A stretch of DNA of 64,000 bases from JAIXUI01 sp943373175 (lineage in GTDB: Bacteria > Bacteroidota > Bacteroidia > UBA7662 > JAIXUI01): NCBI GenBank assembly GCA_943373175.1, contig CALSBM010000005.1:14564-78563 (forward strand), read 5' to 3'. Numbering within the stretch: the first letter of the stretch is position 1; each line of letters starts with the position of its first letter. The notes beneath the pieces were generated by a model that was given only the letters and a program-made list of their open reading frames with translations, was not told the origin of the DNA and did not search any database. Positions 45,088 to 54,535 of this stretch are shown here, in pieces. Made by a program: the position numbers and the translations under genes.

Positions 45088-46169
45088 TCTCCTTTCACTA
45101 AGATTTCATCTTCCGGCTTTAACCCGGCCACAATTTCAACGTATTGCATATCAGAAACACCGGTTTTTACCTTTTTCCTTATTTGCTCTCCCCCTTCAAC
45201 AACCACTACGGAATCACCTTTCAGCAGCGCGGTTCTGGGAATGCTGAGGGCATTTTTTTGTTCACGAATGAGGATGTTGGCTTCAAGATTCAACCCATAA
45301 ACAGCGTCAGGCAGTGGCTGGAGGAAGGCAGCTTCTACCCGAACCGCTTGTTCTGCTTTGTTAAGTTTCGGGTAAATCCTGCTAACCTTCGCTTCGAAAA
45401 CCGAGTCACCAAAAGCATCGAACGTAATCAGCACTTTCTGCCCTTCTTTGATGAGGACGATATCGGATTCGTCCACGCTGAGGCGAGCAATAGGCCGGTT
45501 AGGGTCTCCGAGCAGTGCTACCGCTTCGTTCTGATGAACATAATCCCCGACTTCTTTATACAATTCATAAACCCGTGAGCGTCCGCGAGCGTGAAGTTGG
45601 TTGTCGGCGGCATTGTTGCCAGCCTGTAGTGCCTTGTTTCGGCTTTGGCTCAAGTCGATGCCAAGGCTGTTTTGCTGGGCTTCGTACTGGCGTTGCATCG
45701 CCCGATATTCTTGCCGGCTTCCAATCCAGGCGGTGCGGGCTTTGTCTACATCGGCTTCGGAAACTGCCCCGGTTCTGCCCAACTGCTCAAACCGTTTTGC
45801 GGTAAGGCTGTCGAGACGGGCTTTAGCTGCTGCGGCTTCTAATCTGTCCCTGAGTTGTGCCAACAAGGGTTCACGGTTTTTCTCGGTTAAGGCGAGCAGC
45901 CGTTCTGCATTTTCGCGCTCTGCGTCGCGGTTGGGGCCACTGAGTTGTGCCACCAACGCTTGGGCATCCAACACATCACCTTCTTTAACCGGCAGGTTGG
46001 TGATGTAGCCGGTTACATTGGGAAACAGCTTGTATTCCGATTGGGGATACAAATTGCCGGACGCATAGACCACTTCCACCAAATTGCGAGTTTGAGGATG
46101 AACGGTTTCGGAAGAACGGTTGCAAGCGGCCAAAAACATGGGCAAAAGCATTAGTATGAAGTATCGCAT
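45084..46169 (-). CDS. periplasmic adaptor (membrane-fusion) lipoprotein, MacA/HlyD type
   Basis: The 361-residue protein starts with a lipobox (FLAACNRS), so it is a lipid-anchored periplasmic protein. It has a barrel-sandwich/biotinyl-lipoyl part (SGNLYPQSEYKLFPNVTGYI), a long alpha-helical hairpin rich in E/R/L/A (about residues 75-170), then the lipoyl second half and a beta-barrel ending DEILVKGE. This is the adaptor of a tripartite MacAB-TolC-like efflux pump. Its 3' end overlaps the permease gene (ATGA). Confidence 0.92.
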   Translation of the reverse strand: MRYFILMLLPMFLAACNRSSETVHPQTRNLVEVVYASGNLYPQSEYKLFPNVTGYITNLPVKEGDVLDAQALVAQLSGPNRDAERENAERLLALTEKNREPLLAQLRDRLEAAAAKARLDSLTAKRFEQLGRTGAVSEADVDKARTAWIGSRQEYRAMQRQYEAQQNSLGIDLSQSRNKALQAGNNAADNQLHARGRSRVYELYKEVGDYVHQNEAVALLGDPNRPIARLSVDESDIVLIKEGQKVLITFDAFGDSVFEAKVSRIYPKLNKAEQAVRVEAAFLQPLPDAVYGLNLEANILIREQKNALSIPRTALLKGDSVVVVEGGEQIRKKVKTGVSDMQYVEIVAGLKPEDEILVKGE

Positions 46170-46175
46170 AAGGAA

Positions 46176-47507
46176 TTATTTAAGGGATTGAAAGGTGTAA
46201 ACCTGAAAATACCAGGCATAAAGGGCCGCATCAGCGGTAGTTTGCAAAGCCGATTGCTGTGCCTGAGCATATTCCTGATACACAGCGAAGACCTGGTCGA
46301 GGGTCATCACGCCTTCGCTGTATGCCGCAAGGGCCATGTTTACGCTTTTGCTCATGAGTTGGCTTCGTTTCCACGCTTCGTTACGGTTGTCCATTTTTTC
46401 AGTGAGGCGGGTTTGCCATTCAGCAATTTCTAACTTGGCGGTGATGGCCTGGTTTTCTTTTCTCAGCTTCGCCAGTTCGTACTGGGCGCGCATTTTTTGG
46501 TTGAGGTAGAAGTTCTGTCCACCTCGAAAGAGGGGGATATTGAAGCTGATGCCAACAGTACCGTAATTGAAACGGTTAGCACCTGCCGAGAGGGGTGCGT
46601 CGGCTTGCTCGGCCCAGTTGTACCTGCTAGTGAGGGAAATGCGTGGCCAAACACTGCGTTGCTGCTGTTTCCAACGCCAAAAGGCGGCAGTTTCTGCGGA
46701 AGCAGAGGCAAGCAGGGAGGGGTTTTGGGGCAACGAAGGTGGAAGGCTATTTCCGGCCAGGAGATATGCGCCGAGCGAGTCGCGGACTATTGGGCCTGAA
46801 GTGCTATCGTACCCTGCCAAACCCAACAACTGCTTTTGCATTAATGCCAATGACGCTTCACTGCTTCTCAATTGTTGATGAAAGCTGCGCCAGAGGTTTT
46901 CAGCTCGATTTCGTTCTAAGACACTGGCGAGCTGTTGTTTGATACGCTGTTCTGTAGTCTGGTAAAGCAGAAATGAAGCGGAGTCTAAGCTTCGATTAAG
47001 CTTGAGCGCTTCAACCTGCATTAAAAGACCAAAGTACAGTTGAATGCCACGCATCATCGTTTGGCGTACCAGTTCGCGTTGTTCCTCTTGATTTTGCTTG
47101 CGGGTGGCATCAGCCAATTTTACTCCAGCCCATTTGTCAGCATGCAGCAGTGGAAGTTCTGCCTGATAACCCACCGAAGAGTTCCAGTCCCTACCAAAAC
47201 GTGCTTCGCGAAACTGCCCTTCAGGCCCACCAAAGATGCTGGCGGGAATAAGTTGCACCGGCAGATTCAAGTTATAATCACTATTTCCGGCAAAGGTGAC
47301 GGTTGGGAGCAGGGTTGCCCAAGCGGCGGATTGATCTCTGCGACCTGATTCGCGCTGCCAACCGGAGCTGAGCAACACAGGATTACGTTCCTGGAGGCCG
47401 TCTAAATATTCGGTAATATGCCGCCAGCCTTGAGCATCAGCAGGACTTCCCGCAGCGAGAAGTGTGCTGATTATTAGGATTTGGAAGCTGATTCGGGATG
47501 GTTTCAT
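46176..47507 (-). CDS. TolC-type outer membrane efflux protein
   Basis: The 443-residue protein has a signal peptide (ISFQILIISTLLAAGSPADA), then two TolC-like repeats (ERNPVLLSSGWQRESGRRD and IQLYFGLLMQVEALKLNRS; TVGISFNIPLFRGGQNFYL and NQKMRAQYELAKLR), ending AALYAWYFQVYTFQSL. It forms the outer-membrane channel of the efflux pump. ATG 47507 is preferred to the ATG at 47522 because it puts the signal peptide at the very N-terminus. It is the first gene of the five-gene operon and is divergent from ruvX. Confidence 0.93.
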   Translation of the reverse strand: MKPSRISFQILIISTLLAAGSPADAQGWRHITEYLDGLQERNPVLLSSGWQRESGRRDQSAAWATLLPTVTFAGNSDYNLNLPVQLIPASIFGGPEGQFREARFGRDWNSSVGYQAELPLLHADKWAGVKLADATRKQNQEEQRELVRQTMMRGIQLYFGLLMQVEALKLNRSLDSASFLLYQTTEQRIKQQLASVLERNRAENLWRSFHQQLRSSEASLALMQKQLLGLAGYDSTSGPIVRDSLGAYLLAGNSLPPSLPQNPSLLASASAETAAFWRWKQQQRSVWPRISLTSRYNWAEQADAPLSAGANRFNYGTVGISFNIPLFRGGQNFYLNQKMRAQYELAKLRKENQAITAKLEIAEWQTRLTEKMDNRNEAWKRSQLMSKSVNMALAAYSEGVMTLDQVFAVYQEYAQAQQSALQTTADAALYAWYFQVYTFQSLK

Positions 47508-47519
47508 AGATTTCTGACA

Positions 47520-47527
47520 CAAAGGTC
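47520..47527 (-). promoter_or_regulatory. possible -7 promoter element of the efflux operon
   Basis: Minus-strand GACCTTTG differs from TAnnTTTG at two bases but retains the CTTTG core and lies 12 nt before the TolC ATG, in the divergent gap with ruvX. Confidence 0.35.
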
Positions 47528-47649
47528 TTCAATTACCTCTTTGGTTCTTGGTAGAAGACAGTGAAACCGACTAAATCGACAGGGAAACACCCTAAGCACG
47601 GGCTGAAGCCTTGAATAGAGTGTCGGTGAAAAAGGGCGTGGTGATTTTG

Positions 47650-47657
47650 TACCTTTG
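47650..47657 (+). promoter_or_regulatory. -7 promoter element of ruvX
   Basis: TACCTTTG followed by CGCC is an exact match, also to the longer TAccTTTGCnCC form. It ends 4 nt before the GTG start at 47662, so the ruvX mRNA is probably leaderless or nearly so. Confidence 0.65.
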
Positions 47658-47661
47658 CGCC

Positions 47662-48078
47662 GTGTCACGCATTATGGCCATTGATTACGGCCGAAAACGG
47701 GTTGGACTTGCCGTTACAGACCCGCTCGGCTTATTTGCCACCGCTCTCGCTACGGTGCCGGAGAAGGATTTGTTGGATTATATACGCGACTACTTAGTCA
47801 AAGAAACGGTTAGCCGGTTTGTTGTGGGAGAGCCCCGCAAACTCGATAACACCCCTTCCGAGACACATGCTGCTGCCGAAAAATTAGTTCGCAAGCTTCA
47901 ACAACGTTTTCCTGAAATCCCGGTAAGCCGGGTTGACGAACGCTTTAGCTCTACCATGGCGCAGCAATCGCTGCGCGACGCGGGAATGTCGCGTAGAATG
48001 AGGGAGGATAAAGGTTTAGTGGACACAGTGGCAGCGGTATTATTACTTCAGACTTATCTCGCTCTTCCCGGATTATGA
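47662..48078 (+). CDS. ruvX: Holliday junction resolvase-like / pre-16S rRNA nuclease RuvX (YqgF)
   Basis: The 138-residue RNase-H-fold protein has IMAIDYGRKRVGLAVTDPL with the first acidic residue, FVVGEPRKLDNTPSE, and VDERFSSTMAQQSL; the last acid is in KGLVDTVAAVLLLQTYL. The GTG at 47662 gives the family start MSRIMAIDYG and lies just after the promoter box. Frames further upstream run through the promoter and are not credible. YqgF helps mature 16S rRNA in E. coli. The stop overlaps def in an ATGA. Confidence 0.94.
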   Translation: MSRIMAIDYGRKRVGLAVTDPLGLFATALATVPEKDLLDYIRDYLVKETVSRFVVGEPRKLDNTPSETHAAAEKLVRKLQQRFPEIPVSRVDERFSSTMAQQSLRDAGMSRRMREDKGLVDTVAAVLLLQTYLALPGL

Positions 48079-48638
48079 TTTATTCCATCGTCGCTTATGG
48101 CGACCCCGTCCTCAAGAAAAAAGCCCAGGATATTCAACCTGAAAACCCCGAATTGCAGAAGCTCATTGCCGACATGTTCGAGACGATGTATAACGCCAAC
48201 GGGGTAGGGCTTGCAGCTCCTCAAATCGGGCTTTCACTGCGTCTCTTTGTTGTTGACGGAAGTCCGTTTGATGAAGAAAAACTGGCTGATTTTAAGAAAG
48301 TCTTCATCAACGCCCGTATTGTAGAATCAAGTCAAGAGACCTGCACGTTTAACGAAGGTTGCCTATCGATACCCGATATCCGTGAGGATGTTGTGCGCCC
48401 GGAACGCATCCGCTTGCAATGGCTCGATGAGCAACTTCAGCCGCACGAGGCTGAATTTGAAGGAATTCCGGCTCGTATCATTCAACACGAATACGACCAC
48501 ATTGAAGGCATGCTGTTTACCGATCGCCTCGCAGCGTTCAAACGAACGTTGTTGTTTCGCAAGCTCGACAACATCAGCAAAGGCCTGATAAAGGTTGATT
48601 ATAAAATGAAATTTCCTTTCCGCCTAAAACGGCGTTAA
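48075..48638 (+). CDS. def: peptide deformylase
   Basis: Def removes the N-formyl group from new proteins. The 187-residue enzyme has all three motifs: GVGLAAPQIG, EGCLSIPDI carrying the metal cysteine, and the metal site HEYDHIEG. Its ATG overlaps the ruvX stop. A basic C-terminus (KFPFRLKRR) ends the protein. The ruvX-def pair is one transcriptional unit. Confidence 0.97.
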   Translation: MIYSIVAYGDPVLKKKAQDIQPENPELQKLIADMFETMYNANGVGLAAPQIGLSLRLFVVDGSPFDEEKLADFKKVFINARIVESSQETCTFNEGCLSIPDIREDVVRPERIRLQWLDEQLQPHEAEFEGIPARIIQHEYDHIEGMLFTDRLAAFKRTLLFRKLDNISKGLIKVDYKMKFPFRLKRR

Positions 48639-48663
48639 CGGCCAGTTGGCCACCCTTTTTTCT

Positions 48664-49890
48664 ATGGAAAAACTACTACAGGCATTCGAAAATAAAGAAC
48701 CCGAAATCGTCTTTGAATGGCACGATTCCGAAACTAACGCCCGCGGTTGGGCGGTCATCAACACATTACGCGGCGGTGCTGCCGGTGGCGGAACCCGAAT
48801 GCGTCCGGGCCTCGACAAACGCGAGGTGGTTTCATTGGCCAAAACCATGGAGGTGAAGTTTTCCGTAGCCGGCCCCGCAATCGGTGGCGCAAAATCCGGC
48901 ATCGACTTCGACCCTAAAGACCCGCGCAAAGCCGATGTGTTGAAGCGCTGGTACACAGCCCTTCGCCCTTTGTTGAAGAACTACTACGGCACCGGAGGCG
49001 ACCTCAATGTTGATGAGATTCACGAAGTGATTCCCATGACTGCCGCTTTGGGCGTTGAGCATCCTCAAGAAGGAGTCGTACAGGGCCATTACGGCGGCGA
49101 CAGTAAATCTGAACGCATCAACCAATTGCAAAAAGGAGTAACGCTTCCGGTTCAGGATTCCTCACTCGCACCCGATAACCGCTTTACTGTTTCTGATATG
49201 ATTACCGGTTATGGCGTGTATTATGCGGTCAAGCATTATTATACACGTCTTGGGCAGTCGCTGTCCGGAAAACGTGTGCTGATACAAGGTTGGGGCAATG
49301 TGGCGGCGGCTGCAGGCTACTATTTCGCCCAAGATGGGGCTAAAATCACCGGCATTCTCGACCGTGAACTGGGGTTGGTCTCTCCCGAAGGATTGAGTTT
49401 TGAGGAAGTAAAAACGTTATTCCTCGAAAAGAATGGCAACCAGTTGAAGTCAGACCGGGCTATTTCTGCCGCTGAGGCTCAGCGTGTGCTTTGGACACAA
49501 GGCTGTGAGGTGTTTATACCTGCCGCCGCTTCAAGGTTGGTGCAGCAATACCAAATGGACCAACTAATCGAAGGGGGGCTCGAAGTAGTAAGCTGCGGTG
49601 CTAACGTGCCTTTTGCCGATAATGAGATTTTCTTCGGGCCGATAGCGCGTTCGGTGGATAGCAGGGTCGCGCTCATCCCCGACTTCATTGCCAACTGCGG
49701 AATGGCTCGGGTGTTTGCCTACCTAATGCAAACGGGCATCGACTTGACAGATACTGCCATTTTTGCGGATGTAGCATCCGTTATTGGTCAAGCCATTGAT
49801 GCCGTGATGGAGCGTAATGCTGGTGCTGCCGATTTCTCCCGTACTGCTTATAGCATTGCGTTAGAGAAGTTGATGCCGGGGCAAGTGTAA
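48664..49890 (+). CDS. Glu/Leu/Phe/Val dehydrogenase
   Basis: The 408-residue oxidoreductase has the catalytic lysine in GPAIGGAKSGIDFD, the essential aspartate in GTGGDLNVDEIHEV, and the NAD(P)-binding loop LIQGWGNVAAAAGYYF. Family start MEKLLQAFENKEPEIVFEW matches Bacteroidota Glu/Leu dehydrogenases, so I choose ATG 48664 over a TTG at 48646. These enzymes reversibly deaminate amino acids to 2-oxo acids. Substrate (Glu, Leu or Phe) cannot be read from the sequence with certainty. Confidence 0.93.
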   Translation: MEKLLQAFENKEPEIVFEWHDSETNARGWAVINTLRGGAAGGGTRMRPGLDKREVVSLAKTMEVKFSVAGPAIGGAKSGIDFDPKDPRKADVLKRWYTALRPLLKNYYGTGGDLNVDEIHEVIPMTAALGVEHPQEGVVQGHYGGDSKSERINQLQKGVTLPVQDSSLAPDNRFTVSDMITGYGVYYAVKHYYTRLGQSLSGKRVLIQGWGNVAAAAGYYFAQDGAKITGILDRELGLVSPEGLSFEEVKTLFLEKNGNQLKSDRAISAAEAQRVLWTQGCEVFIPAAASRLVQQYQMDQLIEGGLEVVSCGANVPFADNEIFFGPIARSVDSRVALIPDFIANCGMARVFAYLMQTGIDLTDTAIFADVASVIGQAIDAVMERNAGAADFSRTAYSIALEKLMPGQV

Positions 49891-49903
49891 ATCTTCAGCG
49901 GGG

Positions 49904-50647
49904 ATGTCGTCGTTCGAAATTCAGCTTCAGCATTTTCAGGGACCGTTTGATCTGCTGCTCTTTTTTATTGAACGGGACGAGCTGAATGTGCACGACATCC
50001 CCATTGCCCGCATTACCGACGACTTCCTTTCGTTCTTGCATAAAATGCAGGAATTAAACCTGGAGGTGGCATCGGAGTTTATTTTGGTGGCGGCAACCTT
50101 AATGCGGATTAAAGCCAAGATGCTATTGCCGCGTAAAGAGGTGGATGCTCAGGGCAATGAAATAGACCCGAGGGCCGAGTTGGTGGACCGACTACTGGCG
50201 TACAAGCAGTTTAAGGATATTCTGGATGAAGTTCGGCAGATGGAGGAAAACCGACTGCTGCGGGTTCAGCGGGGAAACCTGGAGCAAGACCTGCTGCAAA
50301 TCAGGGAGAAGTTTGTTTCGTTGGAAGAGTTACACAGCCTCGACTTATACAAACTGCTGAAGACCTTCCACAAGACGATGAACGCGCATGAAGAAAGGCA
50401 ACAAAAGCCCACGCACGTAGTTTTTACCTTTCCCTTTACCATGGAAGGAATGAAGGAGAAAGTGCTGTTAGCGGTTAAACGTCAGGGACGGGAAGATTTT
50501 GTGAAGTTATTGGAATCTTGTACCTCTAAACTCGAAGCGATTTTTCTGTTTTTATCGGTACTGGAACTGCTCCAGCAGCAACTTTTACAGCTCAGCCAAG
50601 GCGAAGGCTATAACAACTTCTGGCTGAACGGGGTTGAAGGGGAGTGA
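49904..50647 (+). CDS. scpA: segregation and condensation protein A (kleisin)
   Basis: The 247-residue protein has the ScpA signature near its N-terminus: HFQGPFDLLLFFIERDELNVHDIPIARITDDFLSF and EVASEFILVAATLMRIKAKMLLPR, and a C-terminal winged helix that binds the SMC head. ScpA bridges SMC in chromosome condensation. It follows the dehydrogenase by 13 nt. scpB is not in the window. Confidence 0.95.
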   Translation: MSSFEIQLQHFQGPFDLLLFFIERDELNVHDIPIARITDDFLSFLHKMQELNLEVASEFILVAATLMRIKAKMLLPRKEVDAQGNEIDPRAELVDRLLAYKQFKDILDEVRQMEENRLLRVQRGNLEQDLLQIREKFVSLEELHSLDLYKLLKTFHKTMNAHEERQQKPTHVVFTFPFTMEGMKEKVLLAVKRQGREDFVKLLESCTSKLEAIFLFLSVLELLQQQLLQLSQGEGYNNFWLNGVEGE

Positions 50648-50743
50648 GAGAAATTCAAATTTTAACTGCTGTATATTATTTATAAAAAAGCGATTAGAAA
50701 ATAAGTGACAATGTGTGTTATAGTCCTTAGAAACTTATGGCTT

Positions 50744-53700
50744 TCAGTTCGATAATACTGATAGATTTTCAGCGAAATACATTCTGACTTCTCCTTTCCC
50801 TTTTACTGGGAAAGTTCCACGGTATTCGCATTGAAACTGCAATTTCACCCTCACGAACGTGGTTTCGCTGATGTTGACTTTGCCCGCACTTCCACTGCTT
50901 TCTAACCTGCTGGCGGTGTTAACCGTATCGCCCCAGATGTCGTAGGCGTATTTCTTCACACCAACAATTCCGGCAACTACGGAGCCCGTGTGAACGCCTA
51001 TTCGAACCTGAAACTTACTCTCGTTTTTTGCGATGTAATCCCGAATGGCAAGGGCTGCTTTTACAGTATTAACTGCGTGTTCCGGATGCTCAATTGGCAG
51101 TCCACCGACGGCCATATACGCATCCCCAATAGTCTTGATTTTCTCTAATCCAAATTGTTCAATAATAGAATCGAAGGCAGAAAAGCTGCGGTGTATTTCT
51201 TCCACCAATTCTCTTGGCGCCATTTGGGAGGCTATACCAGTAAAGCCGACAAAGTCGGTAAACAGTACAGTGACTTCGTTGTATTGCCTTGCTTGTGCTT
51301 TCCCGGTTTGCTTTAGCTCTTCAGCCACTTCTTCAGGAAGAATATTCAGTAATAAATCGTCGCTTTTTTTCTTTTCCGCTACTACCTCTGCAGTCCTTGC
51401 TAAGACCGTTTGCTCTAACTTCTCTTTGTCTAACCTTAGGTTTCGTTCACGCCATTGAATGAAGAGCCGAAGTAAAAACAGAAAGAAAAGGGCATAGAGC
51501 GTGAAAGCCCACCAAGATCTCCACCAAGGTGGAAGTACCTGAAAAGAGAAGGTTACCGGCTCACTCCATATTCCCTCCGGACTTCTTGCCTTCACTTTAA
51601 ACCGATAAAATCCTTCGTGAATGTTACCAAAAGTGGCGGTTCCAGTTTCTGTAACCGGCGACCAACCTCTATCGTAACCTTCCAACATATACTGATAGCG
51701 AACCATTCGGTTTCTTCCGGTTTCTATAGCGACATAATCAAAGGACACATTATTGTGTTGATAGGGAAGTACAAGCCGAGTTGGAAGCGGATAAAAACGC
51801 GTAATACTGTCGAATTGGATGCCTGTAAAGAGCCTCTTTAAACTGTCTTGTAAGGGTCGCTCCAGACTTCGCCCATAGGTAATAATGGATTGTTGAGCAA
51901 GGGTGAGACTGTCGGTTTGTAAGCCTCCCAATGAATACCAGCACGTTTGGTCGTTGTTGATTTTCAAAGCCTGAATCACTACTTGCGGTGCTTTTACAGA
52001 AGGGCGAACAGTTTTTAGGTCAATTCTGGTTATGCCGTTACTTCCGTGTCCAATCCAAATCATACCACTGCGATCCACCCAAACAGCTCCATTATTGTAT
52101 CCGGCATTTACGTCTCTGACCGGATATCCGGTAAACTGATTGAAGATGACAAGTCCTTCAAGATTGCCGGTAAGCTGCTCTTTGTTTTGGTGCACCATTT
52201 TCTGAGCCTGCTTTTTCGGAATAACCCAAATTCCAAAGTTGGTTCCTAACAACATATTGCCATCATGGTCTTCCTTTACTGAGGCGATGAACTGGTCGGG
52301 AAGCCCCTGATTTTTGGTGTAGTTCACGAAAAAAGCCTTGTTTTCTCTAGGATGTTGGACAGAAACCTGGTTGGATAATCCCAAAACAGATTCGGCAGGT
52401 AGGATAGAGAGACCGCCACCAGTACCAACCCAAAGATTCCCTTTGCTATCGGAATGAATGCTTTTAATGAAGTTGCTGATAAGGCCTTGTTTGGTGGTGA
52501 AGTTGAGGAAATGCTGGCCATCGTATCGAATAACTCCACAGCCATTGGTGCCAAGCCATAGATTGCCCATTGCATCTTCTTCTATAGACCAAATGGCGTC
52601 GTGCGGAAGTCCTTGTCGAGTTGTGTAGGTTGAAAAAAGTTTTCCATCAAACCGGGTAAGTCCACCGCCGTCGGTGCCAATCCAAATAACGCCCTTAGCG
52701 TCAAGGAATAAACTGCGAATGGGGTTGCCAGAAAGTCCATGTTGCCGAGTATAACGGATGAGCTTAGTTCCATCAAACCGGCTCAATACCCCAGATTCAC
52801 TGCCGATCCAGGTATTGCCGGAAGAATCGGTTGCCAGACATCCAATCGACTTATGAGGTATTCCGTCTTTTGTACGCAAAGAGTGAAAAGTGCGCCCATC
52901 GAATTTGACCACTCCGCTGTCTTGAGTGCCGAGCCAAAGCGTACCGTTGCGGCTTTCGGCCATACATAGCACGGTATTGTCGGGCAAGCCTTGGTTGGAA
53001 GTGAGGGTAATGAAAGCGCCACCTCGATACAGACTTACGCCGCCGCCTTCGGTTCCGAACCAAATATTGCCGACTTTATCTTCTGAGATGCTCACGATAG
53101 CCCCGCTCGCCAATCCCTGATTTGTATTGAAATTGGTGAACCATTGCCCGTTCCAACGGCTTACTCCACCGCCACCGGTGCCCATCCATACGTTTCCGTT
53201 ACGGTCTGCGGCAATGCTCCAGATTTCCGCGAAAGGAAGGCCGTTTTGGGTGGTCCACGTCTGAATAGATTGCCCTTTAATTCGAGTAACGCCGCCTTTT
53301 GTTCCTGCCCAAAGGTTTCCGGAAAGGTCGGTGGTGAGACTAAGTACTCGGTTATCAGCAAGTCCGTCGAGGGTAGTGAAGGTTCTAAACGATGTTCCAT
53401 TGAACCGACTAAGGCCGGCTCCTTCGGTTCCGCACCATAAATATCCTTGCTTATCAAAAGCAAGGCTTCGAACACTGTTTCCGGCTAATCCATTGGGAGT
53501 AGAGGAGTAATTGGTGAACTTCTTTCCATCAAACCTACTAATACCATTATTGTATGTGCCCATCCAGAGGTTGCCCTGGCGGTCTGGTTCAATGCACATT
53601 ACATCGTTTCCTGCAAGGCCGTCCTCGGTAGTAAAACTGCGAAAGGAATGGCCATTGTAGCAACTAACACCTCCGCCCCCAGTTCCTATCCAGATATTGC

Positions 53701-54187
53701 CTTCAGCATCTTCTGCCAGGCAAAGCACTAAATTATTGGCAAGGCCAATTGTAGTAGTGAACGTAGTGAACGATTTTCCATCGAAGCGGGATACTCCACC
53801 ACCTTGAGTCCCCATCCAAAGATGGCCACGGCTGTCGCACAAGAGGGATTTGCCATAGCCTAAAGCATCGAGTGCTAAGCCATCGTCTGAATCAAAGGTG
53901 GTAAACAACCCTACTCCGGCAGCCGATTGGTCAGGCAAAGTAGAGCCATCAGAAAGGAAGTTGACTTTCGGTAAAGGTGTTGCTTCCAACCATGCTGAAA
54001 CCGTAGATGAAGCACGCGCTTTGCTGAAAAAAATCTCAGGTGTTACCTGTATCGGCTTCGGTAGTTCATAATTAGCCGTTGCCAAGGCTTGCGATTGTTC
54101 AACAGACGAATCAGCTTGTTTTCTACAAGCTGAAACCATCATCAACACAACCAATAGTGGAAGTAGAATGAAATTATGGCTAACCAT
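50744..54187 (-). CDS. lipoprotein-anchored two-propeller sensor with class III adenylyl cyclase domain
   Basis: The 1147-residue protein starts with a lipobox (MMVSAC). About residues 70-640 contain 14 regulator-propeller repeats (e.g. NLWMGTQGGGV, NIWIGTGGGGV, NLWAGTKGGV), enough for two seven-bladed propellers. A Y_Y_Y-type Ig domain follows, then a transmembrane helix (WWAFTLYALFFLFLLRLFI) and a helical linker. The C-terminal domain has LFTDFVGFT (metal D978), KIKTIGDAYM (K1018, D1022) and IWGDTVNTASR (D1087, N1090, R1094). The K and D pair predicts ATP rather than GTP. A hybrid of sensor propellers with a cyclase instead of a kinase makes it a likely extracellular-signal-to-cAMP converter. 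Confidence 0.9.
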   Translation of the reverse strand: MVSHNFILLPLLVVLMMVSACRKQADSSVEQSQALATANYELPKPIQVTPEIFFSKARASSTVSAWLEATPLPKVNFLSDGSTLPDQSAAGVGLFTTFDSDDGLALDALGYGKSLLCDSRGHLWMGTQGGGVSRFDGKSFTTFTTTIGLANNLVLCLAEDAEGNIWIGTGGGGVSCYNGHSFRSFTTEDGLAGNDVMCIEPDRQGNLWMGTYNNGISRFDGKKFTNYSSTPNGLAGNSVRSLAFDKQGYLWCGTEGAGLSRFNGTSFRTFTTLDGLADNRVLSLTTDLSGNLWAGTKGGVTRIKGQSIQTWTTQNGLPFAEIWSIAADRNGNVWMGTGGGGVSRWNGQWFTNFNTNQGLASGAIVSISEDKVGNIWFGTEGGGVSLYRGGAFITLTSNQGLPDNTVLCMAESRNGTLWLGTQDSGVVKFDGRTFHSLRTKDGIPHKSIGCLATDSSGNTWIGSESGVLSRFDGTKLIRYTRQHGLSGNPIRSLFLDAKGVIWIGTDGGGLTRFDGKLFSTYTTRQGLPHDAIWSIEEDAMGNLWLGTNGCGVIRYDGQHFLNFTTKQGLISNFIKSIHSDSKGNLWVGTGGGLSILPAESVLGLSNQVSVQHPRENKAFFVNYTKNQGLPDQFIASVKEDHDGNMLLGTNFGIWVIPKKQAQKMVHQNKEQLTGNLEGLVIFNQFTGYPVRDVNAGYNNGAVWVDRSGMIWIGHGSNGITRIDLKTVRPSVKAPQVVIQALKINNDQTCWYSLGGLQTDSLTLAQQSIITYGRSLERPLQDSLKRLFTGIQFDSITRFYPLPTRLVLPYQHNNVSFDYVAIETGRNRMVRYQYMLEGYDRGWSPVTETGTATFGNIHEGFYRFKVKARSPEGIWSEPVTFSFQVLPPWWRSWWAFTLYALFFLFLLRLFIQWRERNLRLDKEKLEQTVLARTAEVVAEKKKSDDLLLNILPEEVAEELKQTGKAQARQYNEVTVLFTDFVGFTGIASQMAPRELVEEIHRSFSAFDSIIEQFGLEKIKTIGDAYMAVGGLPIEHPEHAVNTVKAALAIRDYIAKNESKFQVRIGVHTGSVVAGIVGVKKYAYDIWGDTVNTASRLESSGSAGKVNISETTFVRVKLQFQCEYRGTFPVKGKGEVRMYFAENLSVLSN

Positions 54188-54535
54188 TAAAACTCTCAGT
54201 GAATCAAGAAATTTAAGCTACGCAATATCAGGGAGATTTTATCGCTAACCGAACTTTACGTTAATACTAATCTGAAGATTAAGGGATATCAAAATCGAAG
54301 CTCAAATAAGCTAATTGACTCAATTATGAAAATGTTTAACGGGTAATCTACGGTGTAATTCCTTTCAAAGTGTCCGTTAAACTGGCAAATCTACCCCTTC
54401 ACACCTTGAGTTCATTCGAGTAGAATATTGAAAACATCCTCAGAATAAACAGCAGTAATTTAACTGCTAAAGCTTATATACGTAAACTATCTGTTAGGCT
54501 GAAGTAGATGCTCTTATTCCATTCTCCTCAAACAC

